Part shown: in pieces, positions 1 through 11,185 of the stretch
Position numbering within the stretch: the stretch's first letter is position 1
Layout: each line of letters begins with the position of its first letter
DNA from: Amyloporia xantha
Lineage: Eukaryota > Basidiomycota > Agaricomycetes > Polyporales > Adustoporiaceae
Reading direction: 5' to 3'
Assembly (NCBI GenBank): GCA_036971615.1
Contig: JAYKKR010000002.1
Span: forward strand, 1,550,001 to 1,614,000
Length of the DNA stretch: 64,000 nt
The notes under the pieces: generated by a model
Told to the model about the DNA's origin: nothing
The model's input: only the letters and a program-made list of their open reading frames with translations
Database searches by the model: none
Program-made: the position numbers and the translations under genes

Positions 1-496
1 AACAGTCAACTGGAGAGCTTGGAGGTGCCAGGAGACAATTTTTTGGGTTATCTATTCATTTTTCCCTAGTGTTAAGTATGGAAGCTCAGTGAGCCATGCA
101 TACACGGTATGATCACAGCCCAATATGCACTCATCTTGTCTTTTCAGCCCAGATGTGCGAACGATGTAGGTATCGGTCAAAAATCTCTCATTTTATCCTA
201 CGTATGTTGCATTCTCTAGACTTCTCAACTTATGCAGACGGTGTGCGGCTTGGTATGTATTATCAGTTTATCTACATCTAAGCGCCCGCAGATCTCCGCG
301 TCCGAAAACCTGGTGGGAGAATTGCATGCTCTTCAGTACTGGCATGAGTCATTACTATGCGTGGGCTCTCTTCTATGCACATCTCCGACCTGGAATCTAC
401 AGAGCAGAGGAACTCCCACAGACCTGTCCACAGTTTCTTATCAGGTTGACTTTTTGTCGCTGGTTGTGAAATCGGGGACGGCTGTCTCATTGGAAG
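1..496. other. Upstream region of PRO1, no gene recognised
   Basis: Nothing in any frame looks conserved here. The short open frames have no recognisable domains. The stretch probably holds the PRO1 promoter and perhaps the tail of a gene outside the window. A Gcn4-type motif inside it is listed separately. Confidence 0.5.
345..351 (+). promoter_or_regulatory. Gcn4/Cpc1-type site (TGAGTCA)
   Basis: A perfect TGAGTCA lies about 150 bp before the PRO1 start codon. This is the established binding motif of the bZIP activator of general amino acid control in fungi. PRO1 is a proline biosynthesis gene, so position and function agree. Binding itself is inferred. Confidence 0.45.
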
Positions 497-2542
497 ATGG
501 CACGGTCACGTCAAGGACCGTCGAACACCATCGTAATCAAGCTTGGTCCGTCTTCTCCTCCTTCGCTATTGACGCATACAGTGTGCCTATCCTAAATGCT
601 GCCATATCGTAGGGACGTCGTCGATTGTCCATGAGAGCACCCATCAACCGCTGCTTTCCACCCTCTCCGCCGTGGTCGAGACTGTGGTGCATCTTCGCGC
701 ACAAGGGCACAAGGTAGTCCTGGTCAGCTCGGGAGCCATCGGGGTCGGTCTGAAGCGGATGGACATGGCAAACCGACCAAAGAGTTTGTCTGGCAAACAG
801 GTGAGCATTCTGGTTATGTAGGCGGTCCTAATAAAGAGCCCAAATTTTATTTGAGTGGGAGCAAGTGTGCGGCCGACATAATGGCTTATGAGTCTCCGCA
901 TACACATTTTTATGTTTACTCTATATCGTTCCTCGTGTTCATTTACTGAAAAATTGGGCAGGCGTTGGCTGCCATAGGCCAAGGTCGGTTGATCGCGTTG
1001 TGGGACAATCTTTTCAGCCAGCTGGAACAGCCTATCGCTCAAGTTCTGCTCACTAGGGGTGATATCTCAGATGTGCGATTCACATTGATTAATATTTGTG
1101 AGGTCGTCGGTAACTCATGACGCTCAAACAACAGCGAACGCGTTACTTGAATGCTGTCAACACATTTAAGGAGTTGTTATCCATGGGTGTCATTCCTATT
1201 GTCAACGAAAACGACACCGTCTCCGTCAGCGTAAGTCGTCGCTTTTTATTGTTACTATCACCACCCAGTCTCATTCTCCGAACGTAGGAAATTAAATTCG
1301 GTGACAATGACACACTATCAGCAATTACATCCTCCATGATTCATGCCGATTATTTATTCCTACTTACGGATGTCGATGGTCTGTACACTGCTAATCCCCG
1401 CAAGGACCCAGCAGCACAGCGGATCGAGGTCGTATCATCCATCGCTACCATCCGCTCAGAAGGTATCGTACTCCGAGCTCCTTAGTTGTTCTCCGCAGCC
1501 TAAATACTTTATACAGTGAGCACAACCACTCTGGGATCTAGTCTGGGTACTGGAGGCATGGAAACGAAGCTCATTGCAGCCGAGATCGCAACAGCCGCCG
1601 GTGTAACAACCGTCATTACCTCTAGCAAGGATCCTAAAAACATCTTCAAAATTATCGAGTATAACAACCACCTGAAGTCTGGCACGTCAACACCTGCTGA
1701 ATCACAGTCAGGTAGATCAAGCCCCGTACCCGCACTAGTTGCTATGCCCTCCACTCTAGTATCTGCCCCGAATCCAGCCATAAAATCTGCAGGGCAGAAT
1801 ATACCTGGCGGCAGTCTACCTAGACCACCACACACTCTGTTCAAGCCATCCCCAATGCCACTTCGAGATCTCAAATCGTGGACAAGCCACACACTTCACC
1901 CGTCTGGAAGTGTTATCATCGACAGCGGTGCACATCATGTACTATCTCGCCGTGAATCAGGTGGTCGGTTGCTTGCAGCAGGCGTTATTGGTGTGCGAGG
2001 AGCCTTTGCATCAGGGCAGGCTGTCCGCATTGTCGTTCGACGGCGACCCTCTGATTTAGATATGTCAACTACGGAAGAACGAACTACGGAAGAGCAAACT
2101 TCCTCAAGGACGAAATATCTAGATGGGCTGGCAACTTCGGAACCCAATACGCCGATACTCTTTGCGAGCGCTTCTGTCACCTCGTCTATCTCTACGTTGG
2201 ACCCTGGTTTGGATATTTCTTCGTCCTTGCTGACCACTGTCGATGAAGATATGACTCCATCGACCACACTGAAATTACTGCCGGAAGATCACACTATGGT
2301 TGAGAAGCCAAGTGAAGAAAGTGATGACTGGGAAGTAGAGGAGGTCGGGAGAGGTCTTGCCAACTACAACTCCGCTCAGATTGATAAAGTCAAAGGTTTA
2401 AAAAGGTGGCGAGCTGTTATTTTAATTACTCTAGTGCGTGCTGATCGGTCTTGTGATGATCAGCTCCCATATTCCTCAGCTCCTGGAGTACGCGGATTCC
2501 GAGTATGTTGTTGAGAACATCACGATCCGTGTTCCACCATAA
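497..2542 (+). CDS. PRO1: Glutamate 5-kinase (gamma-glutamyl kinase), first step of proline synthesis
   Basis: Phosphorylates glutamate with ATP in the cytosol to start proline synthesis. Seven exons fit: 497-545, 613-800, 962-1072, 1135-1230, 1288-1462, 1517-2405, 2464-2542, giving 528 aa. The N-terminal amino-acid-kinase domain begins IVIKLGTSS and shows [10 protein letters not shown], the IVNENDTVS segment, [22 protein letters not shown] and [10 protein letters not shown]-terminal PUA domain follows ([17 protein letters not shown]-like, VRGAF). The protein ends in a conserved fungal tail, GRGLANYNS through [10 protein letters not shown] low-complexity Ser/Pro insert separates the kinase and PUA parts. 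The start was chosen because the kinase signature follows within 13 residues. A Gcn4-type site lies upstream. Family assignment is very secure; intron ends are inferred from GT/AG and conservation. Confidence 0.95.
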
Positions 2543-3032
2543 CGGCGGTCCGCTTTCATCGGGCTCTCAGCATATTCTAGGGTATCGGGATAGTAAAGGA
2601 CGGCTTGTGCCAGGGCTTGGCAATATAATACTTGTCGCGTACCACATCATTCGACGCGGTCGGAAGTAAAGCAGTGATTCAAATGAATCTTGTTGTCAAA
2701 TTATACCATCCATTTGAAGTTAAACGTTTTGTGAATGCACATCTTTGACTCCGGTTCTGCTGTATCTGTACAGTGCGCCTGTGCTTGCGCGGGTCAGACG
2801 CACAGGAACTTGAAGATCCAAATGTACAGCTAATTGCACTGCAGTGTACAGCGCTCGCTACTGGGTGTCCCAACACGTGATTTCCGCCAAATACGGAACA
2901 CCACAAATAACAGGTTTTCCAGATACTTGGGAGTTCGACAGAAACCACACACTATTTCCCTCTCACCCTTTCTGAAACCTCTCTATTCTATCTTTCCTTC
3001 CGTATTGGATGCTGTAATAATCTAGGACGAAT
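2543..3032. other. Intergenic between PRO1 and PRPP synthetase
   Basis: About 490 bp. It should contain the PRO1 3' end and the promoter of the downstream same-strand gene. No gene, repeat or RNA was seen. Confidence 0.5.
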
Positions 3033-4380
3033 ATGCTTCATGGAAACTCCATCCGAATCCTGACGGGTTGGTGTCTACAAGCGAGCTCTAGGAGGTTTCG
3101 CTAACCGACAAGTCTTTAGGGAACAGCCACCCCGAGCTCGCCCAGGCTGTGGTCGAGCGGTGAGCTGCAGCGTCGTCCGACGCAGCAAACAGTCTGTGGA
3201 CCAGTGATTCACTCAAGTGACCTCATTCAGGCTGAACGTGCCGTTGACCCCTTGCACGGTGAAGAAATTCTCGAATGGCGAGATCAACGTCAAAATATCA
3301 GAATCCGTTCGCGATGAGGACGTATTCATCATACAGTCTGGCTGCAGCGATGTGAATGACAATCTCATGGAGCTCCTCATCCTGATTTCAGCATGCAGAG
3401 GTGCATCCGCCAGACGAATCACCGCAGTCATACCCTGCTTTCCATATGCAAGGATGGACAAGAAGGACAAATCTCGTGCGCCTATCACCGCGAAGCTCGT
3501 TGCAAACATGCTGGCTGTGGCTGGCTGTGACCATGTCATTACAATGGATCTGCACGCCAGTCAGATTCAGGGGTTCTTCGACTTCCCAGTGGACAACCTC
3601 TACTCCGAACCTCTTATGATCTCCTACATCAAGAGACACATCGAGGGATGGAAAAACAGTATCATTGTGAGCCCCGACGCTGGAGGGGCTAAGCGGTGAG
3701 ATGCTTTCTGTCATAAGACGTATCTGGCTCTCATGAATGGGCTAGAGTGACGGCGATTGCGGACAAGTTGGGTGTCGAATTCGCTCTCATACATAGGGAG
3801 CGGACCAGGAAACCAGGCAGTGCTCCGGAGAGAATGGAGGTCTTGGTCGGAGATGTTCACGACAAGGTATGTCGTAGCCACGCGCCCCGAGGCGAGATTG
3901 CTCAGTAGGTACCCAGGTTGCCATTCTCATAGATGATATGATCGACACGGGGAGCACGCTCTCCTTGGCAGCACCCCTGCTTAAAGCGAAAGGGGCCTCA
4001 AAAGTATATGCTCTCATCTCCCACGGTGAGTCTATCCATTTACATATGGTCCAAGGTATTAAAATGCGTCTTCTTCCGCATATCTGGTAGGCCTTCTGTC
4101 CGAAACCAAGATGAGCATCATCGAAGAACTCCCGATAGAGCAACTCGTAGTGAGTTTCTTTGAGTAGTCTTCGCCATCCCTAGTTCACGTCTGTTCACAG
4201 GTGACCAACACCATACCTCAGCAGCAGCACAAGGACGGCTGCTCGAAATTAGTGACGATAGACGTAAGTCCTACAATCGCGGAGAGCATCCGCAGGACAC
4301 ACAACGGGGAGAGTATCAGTCTCCTATTTGGCGATTGGGCGGAAGGCGCTGGGCTCAATGGCGTAGGGGTGCGTTCATGA
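3033..4380 (+). CDS. Ribose-phosphate pyrophosphokinase (PRPP synthetase)
   Basis: Makes PRPP from ribose 5-phosphate and ATP, feeding nucleotide, histidine and tryptophan synthesis. Exons: 3033-3066, 3120-3159, 3231-3695, 3746-3866, 3917-4025, 4091-4149, 4201-4380; 335 aa. The first two tiny exons restore the expected N-terminus ([14 protein letters not shown]). Visible family landmarks are [10 protein letters not shown], the [16 protein letters not shown] flexible loop, [27 protein letters not shown] and the PRPP-binding loop DDMIDTGST. Length and the absence of a long non-homologous insert resemble the short yeast-type subunits (PRS2/3/4 group). Which paralogue it is cannot be settled here. 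Lies on the same strand as PRO1, with no sign of linkage beyond proximity. Confidence 0.95.
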
Positions 4381-4780
4381 AAGGAGAAGCGGACAATGGA
4401 AATAGATTTAGAAGCTGTCATCAGTATCGTACAAACAGAGCTTCCCACTAGTCTCCGCTGCGGTGTATGAGTGATCTCAGTTACTACAGAAAATATTATC
4501 TCTACCCAAAGATGAAGACAGATCTCCTGAGTTGTCCGCCATAAGATGGCAGTAATACATATCTGACCTCGAAGATACGCATACAAGCAAGTTTGATCCC
4601 GGTCGTGTGGCCGCATTAGTACACGATACCACAGTACACTATTCTGAGGCCATATCGATGTGCGTTGTTTGTGCAGCGCCGCAGGGAAGCAGCTACTATT
4701 TTATTCTGTCGCCGACTGATCAGCACCTCACGAATGTACTGTATAGGTCGCAAGGATAGACAAACCTGACTGAATTCCTA
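4381..4780. other. Convergent intergenic between PRPP synthetase and PER1
   Basis: 400 bp between two converging 3' ends. Only terminator and untranslated sequence is expected. I see no gene here. Confidence 0.5.
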
Positions 4781-5875
4781 TCACGTCCTCGCCAATCTCC
4801 AACCTTCATCTCGAGCGTCTTTTATCAAAAAGTCATACCAGAATATCGCTATAGGAACAGTGGACAGGTGCCAGAGCGAATGGGCATCGATGGTCCTGTT
4901 CCAAGGAGGGAAATCGAAAAGTTCCAACGAAGTCGCAAGCGTGGTGAGCAAGACAAACAGCGCAGCCGTGGAGGCGTAACTGGGCCGATATCCTCGCGGT
5001 CGGAATGGAAATCGACGCAGTAGGGGAAGGGATGTTGGAAGAGCGTACGCTATCCATAAAATATTGTGTGCCATACCGATAGCGAGGTTGAATGCCATGT
5101 TATAGGTGTAATCGAAACGTGGTAGTAGCGTGAGATAAGAGACGTGGGCCAGGTATGTCAAGATACAACTGCAAGTCCATAAGGTGTAAAAGCGAGACTT
5201 CACAGGGCTTGATGTGGATGAGGCGGACAGGCGACTGCGTTCAGAAGGATAGATATGAAAAAGACGCATGACGGCATAATATAGTGCATATAGGATCGCC
5301 AAGGCTGCAGAGAAATAGTCCATTTTCTCCGTCACAGGGAGGTCTATAGAATAAGCGTGGTCAATCTAGTGGAGGAGTGATGTCCCACAGGATAGTCACC
5401 AACCTCGCGTATGGAAAACTGAAGACCAGATCCAGGCATTCATACTGATAAATGCAAACCTCATATAGTATGGTTTCAGAGGATGCCCGTCAGGAATCAA
5501 TTTTTGCATGCGACGCGCTCCTCTAGCATGGCACGCAAGGTTGAGGAGGGAGAACGCGACGGATGCAGGCTCCTGCATGCCAGCAAACCGCCAAAATGGC
5601 CACTTCCCATGGTATTGCTGCACCGGAATTGAGCTCGCCAAAGCGCGATCAGTGATGCTATGCATACAGCCATATTTGCAGTCGTCCGTACACGACCATC
5701 GCGTAAGTTTCAACGCGATGGGTAAAGAGCTTGCCCAAGCAGAGTCGCTACAAATAAGCGATTCACAGTTCGACACGCATTTACGGTAATTTTCGTCGCG
5801 GTCACCAGAAGATGCAAATGTCAGAGTTATCAACGCCAAAAGTAACAGTGCATAGGTGTATAGTCTTGTTGACAT
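4781..5875 (-). CDS. PER1: PER1-like GPI-anchor lipid-remodelling membrane protein
   Basis: PER1/PGAP3 proteins act in the ER on the lipid part of GPI anchors, removing the unsaturated acyl chain. Two exons (5875-5404 and 5343-4781, with a 60-nt intron) give 344 aa. The N-terminus is a clear signal peptide followed by a Cys-rich luminal part (CVSNCESLIC, CTDDCKYGC, HGKWPFWR). Family motifs are NLACHARG, FAFISMNAWIWSSVFHTRD, EKMDYFSAALAILY and the terminal LWHLSTVPIAIFWYDFL, with several hydrophobic spans between. The conserved His residues of the membrane part are present. The start ATG opens directly on the signal peptide. Divergent from HOS2, with 492 bp shared upstream. Confidence 0.93.
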
Positions 5876-6367
5876 GGAGGGGGCCGTCGGAAAGATGTCG
5901 TCAGTCTCGTAAGTGCAGTGAGCTGCACCAGCCTGAGTGAAGGCCTGGACGATTGGTGGGCGACGTTGGGCAGCCTCAAATATTAGTCCTTGCCCGATTC
6001 AGCTGTATTAGTCAGCTGTGGCAGATCGTCAAGGTCAGCCCGAGTACAAGTTTCCTTCCAACCAAATTACACAGCTCCTGCCAAAGATATCAACGCGAGT
6101 AAGGAATATCCCTCACGTCGCATAGAATAGCCAAGGAGATAAGAGTTAGTAGAAAGGAGTTGGTAGAGACCATCTACATAATCCGACATTTTGTTCGAGC
6201 TGACTTAGTTGCATCCAGTAGTCTGACATTCGGAAGTGTTGTGGTGACCACAAGACCGGGAAGCAGTCTGTCTTCCCATTTTATCAAGAATATCTCGTAT
6301 CAGTGCTACCTTCCGAGATCTTTCATACTAATTCCAAACGTTCAACACGAATTCTCATTTTCCGAGC
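5876..6367. promoter_or_regulatory. Shared upstream region of PER1 and HOS2
   Basis: 492 bp between two divergent start codons. It must hold both promoters. I see no TATA element or known motif that I would stand behind. Confidence 0.5.
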
Positions 6368-8321
6368 ATGGTTCGTTCGTCCCAAGCCACCACATTTTCA
6401 TCGTCTCCATATTTTGATGATCGCGGATCTCACGGTTACGCACAACCCATAACCGAACGTATAAATGTGAGTAGATATAGTGAGTAGCGCTTACTATCGT
6501 GCTTATGCGTAATTAGCCCCATTCGCGACCCATAGTCTCATATTACTTCCCAAAAGGAGTTGGTGAACAACATTATGGGGTACTTGGCTACATTGATCTC
6601 CCTTGTCGCGACACACTCAATGGATATTGTACAGGAACGGCATCCGATGAAGCCACACAGGCTAACTCTGACGAACACCCTTGTCATAGGGTATGGCCTC
6701 GATAAACAAATTCACCATATATATAATCCTCGTCCAGCTACGCAAGCAGAACTTGAGGCCTATCATGACCACGACTACATCGAATTCCTCTCTAGGTACG
6801 GAACTCAACGCTATTTCGCTGATGATTTCATCGATATTTAACGTGATATCTCAGGGTCACACCACAGAACCAGACTGACATGAAGCATCTAATCGACACT
6901 TTCAACTGCGTAGAAGATTGTCCAATATTTGCGGATATGTACGAATTTTGTCGCATGTACGCTGGAGGCTCTCTTGCCGCCGCCAGGAAGCTCTGTGCTG
7001 GGACTACCGACATTGCTATTAACTGGTCTGGCGGGCTTCACCATGCCAAGAAAGGCGAAGCGAGCGGATTTTGTTACGTGAACGACATCGTCCTAGCAAT
7101 TCTAGAGCTTCTCAGGTCAGTTTCTCGTCTTCCAGATCTAATTTCGTCCAAGTAATGTCTCCTAGATATCATCCGAGGGTTTTGTATATCGATATCGATA
7201 TACACCACGGTGATGGTGTGGAATTTGCATTTTACCATACAAACCGCGTCATGACGGTGTCGTTTCACAAGTACACGGGCGACTTTTTCCCAGGTACAGG
7301 AAAATTGGACGACAATGGGGCAGGGCTTGGCAAGCATTTTTGCCTTAATGTCCCGCTACAAGACGGTATAGACGACAATATGTATCTGACCATCTTCAAG
7401 ACTGTGATAGAAGACACTGTCACCGCTTTCCGACCGACTTCCATAGTATTGCAGTGCGGCGCAGATTCTCTGGGCTGCGATCGACTAGGCGCTTTTAATC
7501 TATCGATCGCAGCCCATGGGGAATGCGTAAATTTCGTCCGCAAGTTCAATGTGCCTCTCCTTGTTCTCGGAGGCGGTGGCTACAACATCAAGAACGTCAG
7601 TCGTTGCTGGACGTACGAGACTTCTGTTCTCGTTGGTGCCGCTGTTCCAGACGAATTGCCCGTCACCATATACGATTCTTTCTTCCGCGATTCCCACTGG
7701 AAGCTGCATCCGCCTCTCACAGGGAAGGTGGACAATCAGAACTCAGCTGCGTCGCTCCAGCGCATTACTATCAGTATCCGAAACAAGCTACGGTATCTCC
7801 AAGGCGCCCCTAGCGTTGCCATGCAGGAGATTCCGCCAGATCTAGCAGGTTGGTTAGATGATGAAACACGGACACGTGAAGAGAAACAGGAAGAAAGGGG
7901 TACCGCGCATGCAGGAGAAAGTCGAGAAGATCGTTCCATTCTGCGGAACGAGTATTACGATGGGGAGGGGGATCACGATGCAGAGGAAACCTTGTCAGTA
8001 ACTACAGCTCGGACAAAGGCATCATCTACAACTCGAAGGACGAGGGCAGGCACGACGAAACGAGGCCGGGGAAGGGGAAGAGGCAAGTCGTCTGTTACAG
8101 CCGACAGCGCGGCCGGTGAAGATGGAGAAGATGCTCAACATGAAAAGGCTTCTGCACCCGTCGCTCGGTCGACTAGAGGCAGGGGCAGAGGCAAAGGTCG
8201 CGGGCGTGGGCGCCCCAGAGCTCAAGAAAAAGAGCTAGAGGCAGATACTACAGCCCCGGAAGCGGATTCTGCGGCGGACGCACAGATGGACGAAATACCG
8301 CCAGATTTGGATGTCGTCTGA
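6368..8321 (+). CDS. HOS2: Class I histone deacetylase of the HOS2 group
   Basis: Removes acetyl groups from histones; in yeast Hos2 is the catalytic subunit of the Set3 complex. Exons 6368-6466, 6517-6579, 6635-6795, 6855-7115 and 7166-8321 give 579 aa. The catalytic domain shows [83 protein letters not shown] and [15 protein letters not shown], so zinc ligands and the catalytic Tyr are in place. [12 protein letters not shown] marks the end of the conserved part. A tail of about 140 residues then follows, rich in Arg/Gly ([10 protein letters not shown] and a second [11 protein letters not shown] block) and acidic stretches, ending [10 protein letters not shown]. Yeast Hos2 lacks such a tail. 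Catalytic assignment is secure; the HOS2 rather than RPD3 label rests on overall resemblance. Confidence 0.93.
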
Positions 8322-8817
8322 AGGCTACAACGGGAGGAGGAAAGCTTTTGGATAACCTTGAGGGTGCGTAGCGGCCACTTTAACTTTCGCGCGAAGCTGA
8401 CACCCTCAATCTGGTGTATTAGGCTGCTCTTGACTTCGTGCGTCGGTCTGAGTGTGCATCCTGACATCTGCGTATTACTATCGGCTGCATTGATGTCATC
8501 TCCGAAGAGCGTAATTCTCACAGCAAGTCAAAGCAGGAAAGATATGCTCAAGGCTGTGCGCTCGCATTAATATCTATGCGCCACAACAGGGTGAAATTGA
8601 TCGCAGGAAGAGACAGACAGTGACATGGGATCTGGGGCGCATGAGCTTGACGGGTCCCTCGGTTGGCAAAATTAGTAATGGAGATGAAAACAGTACTGCA
8701 GTAGTGTTAATAATATAAAGTATGGAATAGGGCGATCGCATCTCAGATTGTCGTATTTGTAGTTTGTATAGTGGCGAGAGGCACAAAGTAGCTGATGCGG
8801 GCACAGCGCTCTACAGA
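8322..8817. other. Convergent intergenic between HOS2 and SLC41-like transporter
   Basis: About 500 bp between converging 3' ends. No gene or repeat recognised. Confidence 0.5.
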
Positions 8818-10765
8818 CTAAGTTCTCGTACCGCTCCGCACTTTTGAACCGAGTAAAGACGCCACTTCGTAGCATGCAACGAGCAAGAGCTGCCCTACTA
8901 GATCCATGGATGCCGAGTGCAATGGCAAGGCGTACACGTCGGGATCCAGCTTCCGTGACCATAGGAAGTTGGTCACTACTCGAGCGAGGTTGAGTGATAT
9001 GAGAACCTGCGGATGCACAGCGGAGCTTAGTGTCATACGTTGAAAGCGATCACAAAATATGACCTACGGTAACGCAGAAGAACAAAACTTCCAGCACCAA
9101 GAAGACAATATGGAGATGCAACCAGCCGAAGGCATAGACGGTGGAAAGAAAGATGATTTGGATGGGCAGGCAGACCGCAAGTAGAGTTGCCATTACAAGC
9201 CTGGGCTTTGGATGGGGAATGTGATCAACGCTGGACGGCGGATGTACCATTGCTGCCGCGTGAAAGGCTGTTGATAATCGAGAGACGAAGATCGAGCCGA
9301 CACTTCCAGGGAGACCTGATGATAAAACAAACCATGAATGCATGCTCAGCGTCGGAGCAACGACAGCTTACCAGTAATGACGACGGCCAACATCGCAAAT
9401 TCTTTGTAACGGCTCACGAACGCATCTAGTACTAAGCCAGTACCACTGCTGATGATCATTGCGGCGATCAGGGGAGTCCAACCCTGTGTGAGCAGATTTT
9501 TGACGTGTACATTCCGATATGCGACGATTGTCCAACCAATCGCAGCAATAGTAAGGATAATAACCAGAATTAGCGGTATGGGCGTGTTAACGATCTGCAC
9601 ATGCAGGACGGAGACGAGCCCAAAAATGGACAGAGTGACCAGATCTCCTAGACATCCTGCCACCGGAGGAGCTATATTGTCTGGAGATGAATAGTGAGGT
9701 CCAACCAGGGCTGATGAGGTGTAGAATAGTGACTTACCAGGATCAAGGCCGAATCGTCGGCAGAGGATAATTAGACAGCACATAAAAGATCCCAGAATTG
9801 CACTGGATATGGCGGTCGAGCACATAGCAGCCGATGCCACCATTACGAATCTACAAACAGTCATGATTTTATGAGCACACGAACAAGAAGTAGAACATGC
9901 AAAGATGTACTCCGCTGGCCCAGATATTTTCTTTCCTCCGGCTGGTAGTGTTGGTCGGCTCTTGCGAGCTTCGTGAAGAACTATTCCGAGCGACCGGACA
10001 AGAGATACTGACGTAAGATTTGACGAAATGGTTGTATTTCCTACAGCAGCGGGCACAGCTTGCTTGCCATCGCCCTGAGAGATGACACGACCAAGTACAA
10101 ATGAGACGCAGGCCGCAACAAATGATACTACCGCGGCCTGTACTTGAAGGATGGTCAGATTGCCTATGATTATAGCGCGACGTGTGTCGGGTTTGTCTAG
10201 CTCTCCGACATTAGCCGCTGTACCTAAGCGAGCCGAGAGGTTCATCTCGAGATTACCCTTGAGATTTAACACCACAGGAATAATCATGATGAGCTCGTCA
10301 ACCCTGGACATAGCTTTCCAGTGCTGTGGAGATGAGTATGGGCAAACTGCGTGAATAGCGGGCCACCGTACCGACACATTATTAAGGATCTCCCCGGTGA
10401 ACAGCAAACCCAAAGTGGTTATGAATAATGTAGGAGCCGTCTGCGGAATACGATATGAGCAGTACACTTATACATCTCAGTGTCAAATGTACCTCGATGA
10501 CGATACTTTTTATTTGACTCCATGCGCTATGATGGTGGGGCGGTGAAGGTTCTCGCTCATGAGAATCAAGCAATGCACGAGTGCCATCATCCCCTGTGTC
10601 GTCTTCGTCGTCGGAATCAGCTTGTTCTGGCAGATAGGCCGAATTTTGTCTGAAGGCATGGCGGTGATGAGAATCGGCAGTGACAGTAATTTCTTCCAGG
10701 TCCTTCAATTCTATAGTTTCCGAGCTCGCTGGAGAAGCTGGGAGAGGCGAGTCCGTCTTTAACAT
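8818..10765 (-). CDS. SLC41/MgtE-type divalent cation (magnesium) transporter
   Basis: SLC41 proteins move Mg2+ across membranes using two MgtE-like repeats. Seven exons: 10765-10493, 10440-10372, 10323-9911, 9850-9738, 9680-9372, 9315-9068, 9006-8818; 537 aa. The cytosolic N-terminus is acidic and Ser-rich. The first MgtE repeat shows IPVVLNLKGNLEMNLSARLGTAAN; the second shows LCRRFGLDPDNIAPPVAGCLGDLVTL. Both are signature segments of the family, and long hydrophobic spans surround them. The last exon (LWSRKLDPDVYALPLHSA, DLVGQLLLVACYEVAS) is needed to complete the family C-terminus. The start is the first ATG (at 10765); an upstream in-frame GTG was ignored. Transport of Mg2+ is inferred from family. 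Divergent from ADA3. Confidence 0.92.
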
Positions 10766-11185
10766 CTCTGAGGCCACAAGCAGAAATTAAGGAGTGAACA
10801 AGAGGACATTCAACATCTGAGGCCCATGATAGTCCGAGACGCACAAGTTGACGGAAGCAAGTGGCATCCTAAGCTCTGGCTGTTTCATGACTAGAGCGGT
10901 ACTGCGTGCGTATACTAAGTACTTAGAACGGCAGTTGCCGCACAAAGCATCACGTGTGTTTAAATCACCCGTGGGAATATTCCGACACCGCGAATTGTCT
11001 TTGACGCGTGACCGGCGCGGCCGGCGCTAAAGCCACTTGCTTCCGTTCGCGACGGTGCTCATTCACTGCCTCTGCAGTTTCTGCTCTGCTGCCGTCCATT
11101 CGTCTGCTTGGGCTCTCTGTGTCCTGTAATAAGTGGTTTCATTGCTATAATCAATACGTAGCGCTATACTACTGGTCCGGAGGCC
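10766..11185. promoter_or_regulatory. Shared upstream region of SLC41-like transporter and ADA3
   Basis: 420 bp between divergent starts. It contains one ACGCGT hexamer at 11004-11009 in a GC-rich patch. This is the MluI cell-cycle box sequence, but a single copy can be chance. Confidence 0.35.

Noticed and set aside
10324..10371. Reading straight through in the SLC41-like gene (WPAIHAVCPYSSPQ)
   Set aside because: It is open in frame, but removing a 48-nt GT-AG intron gives the family sequence NNVSHWKAMSRVDELI, so it is treated as an intron.
11004..11009. MCB box driving ADA3
   Set aside because: A single ACGCGT in GC-rich DNA is too weak to claim, unlike the cluster at 54032-54082.
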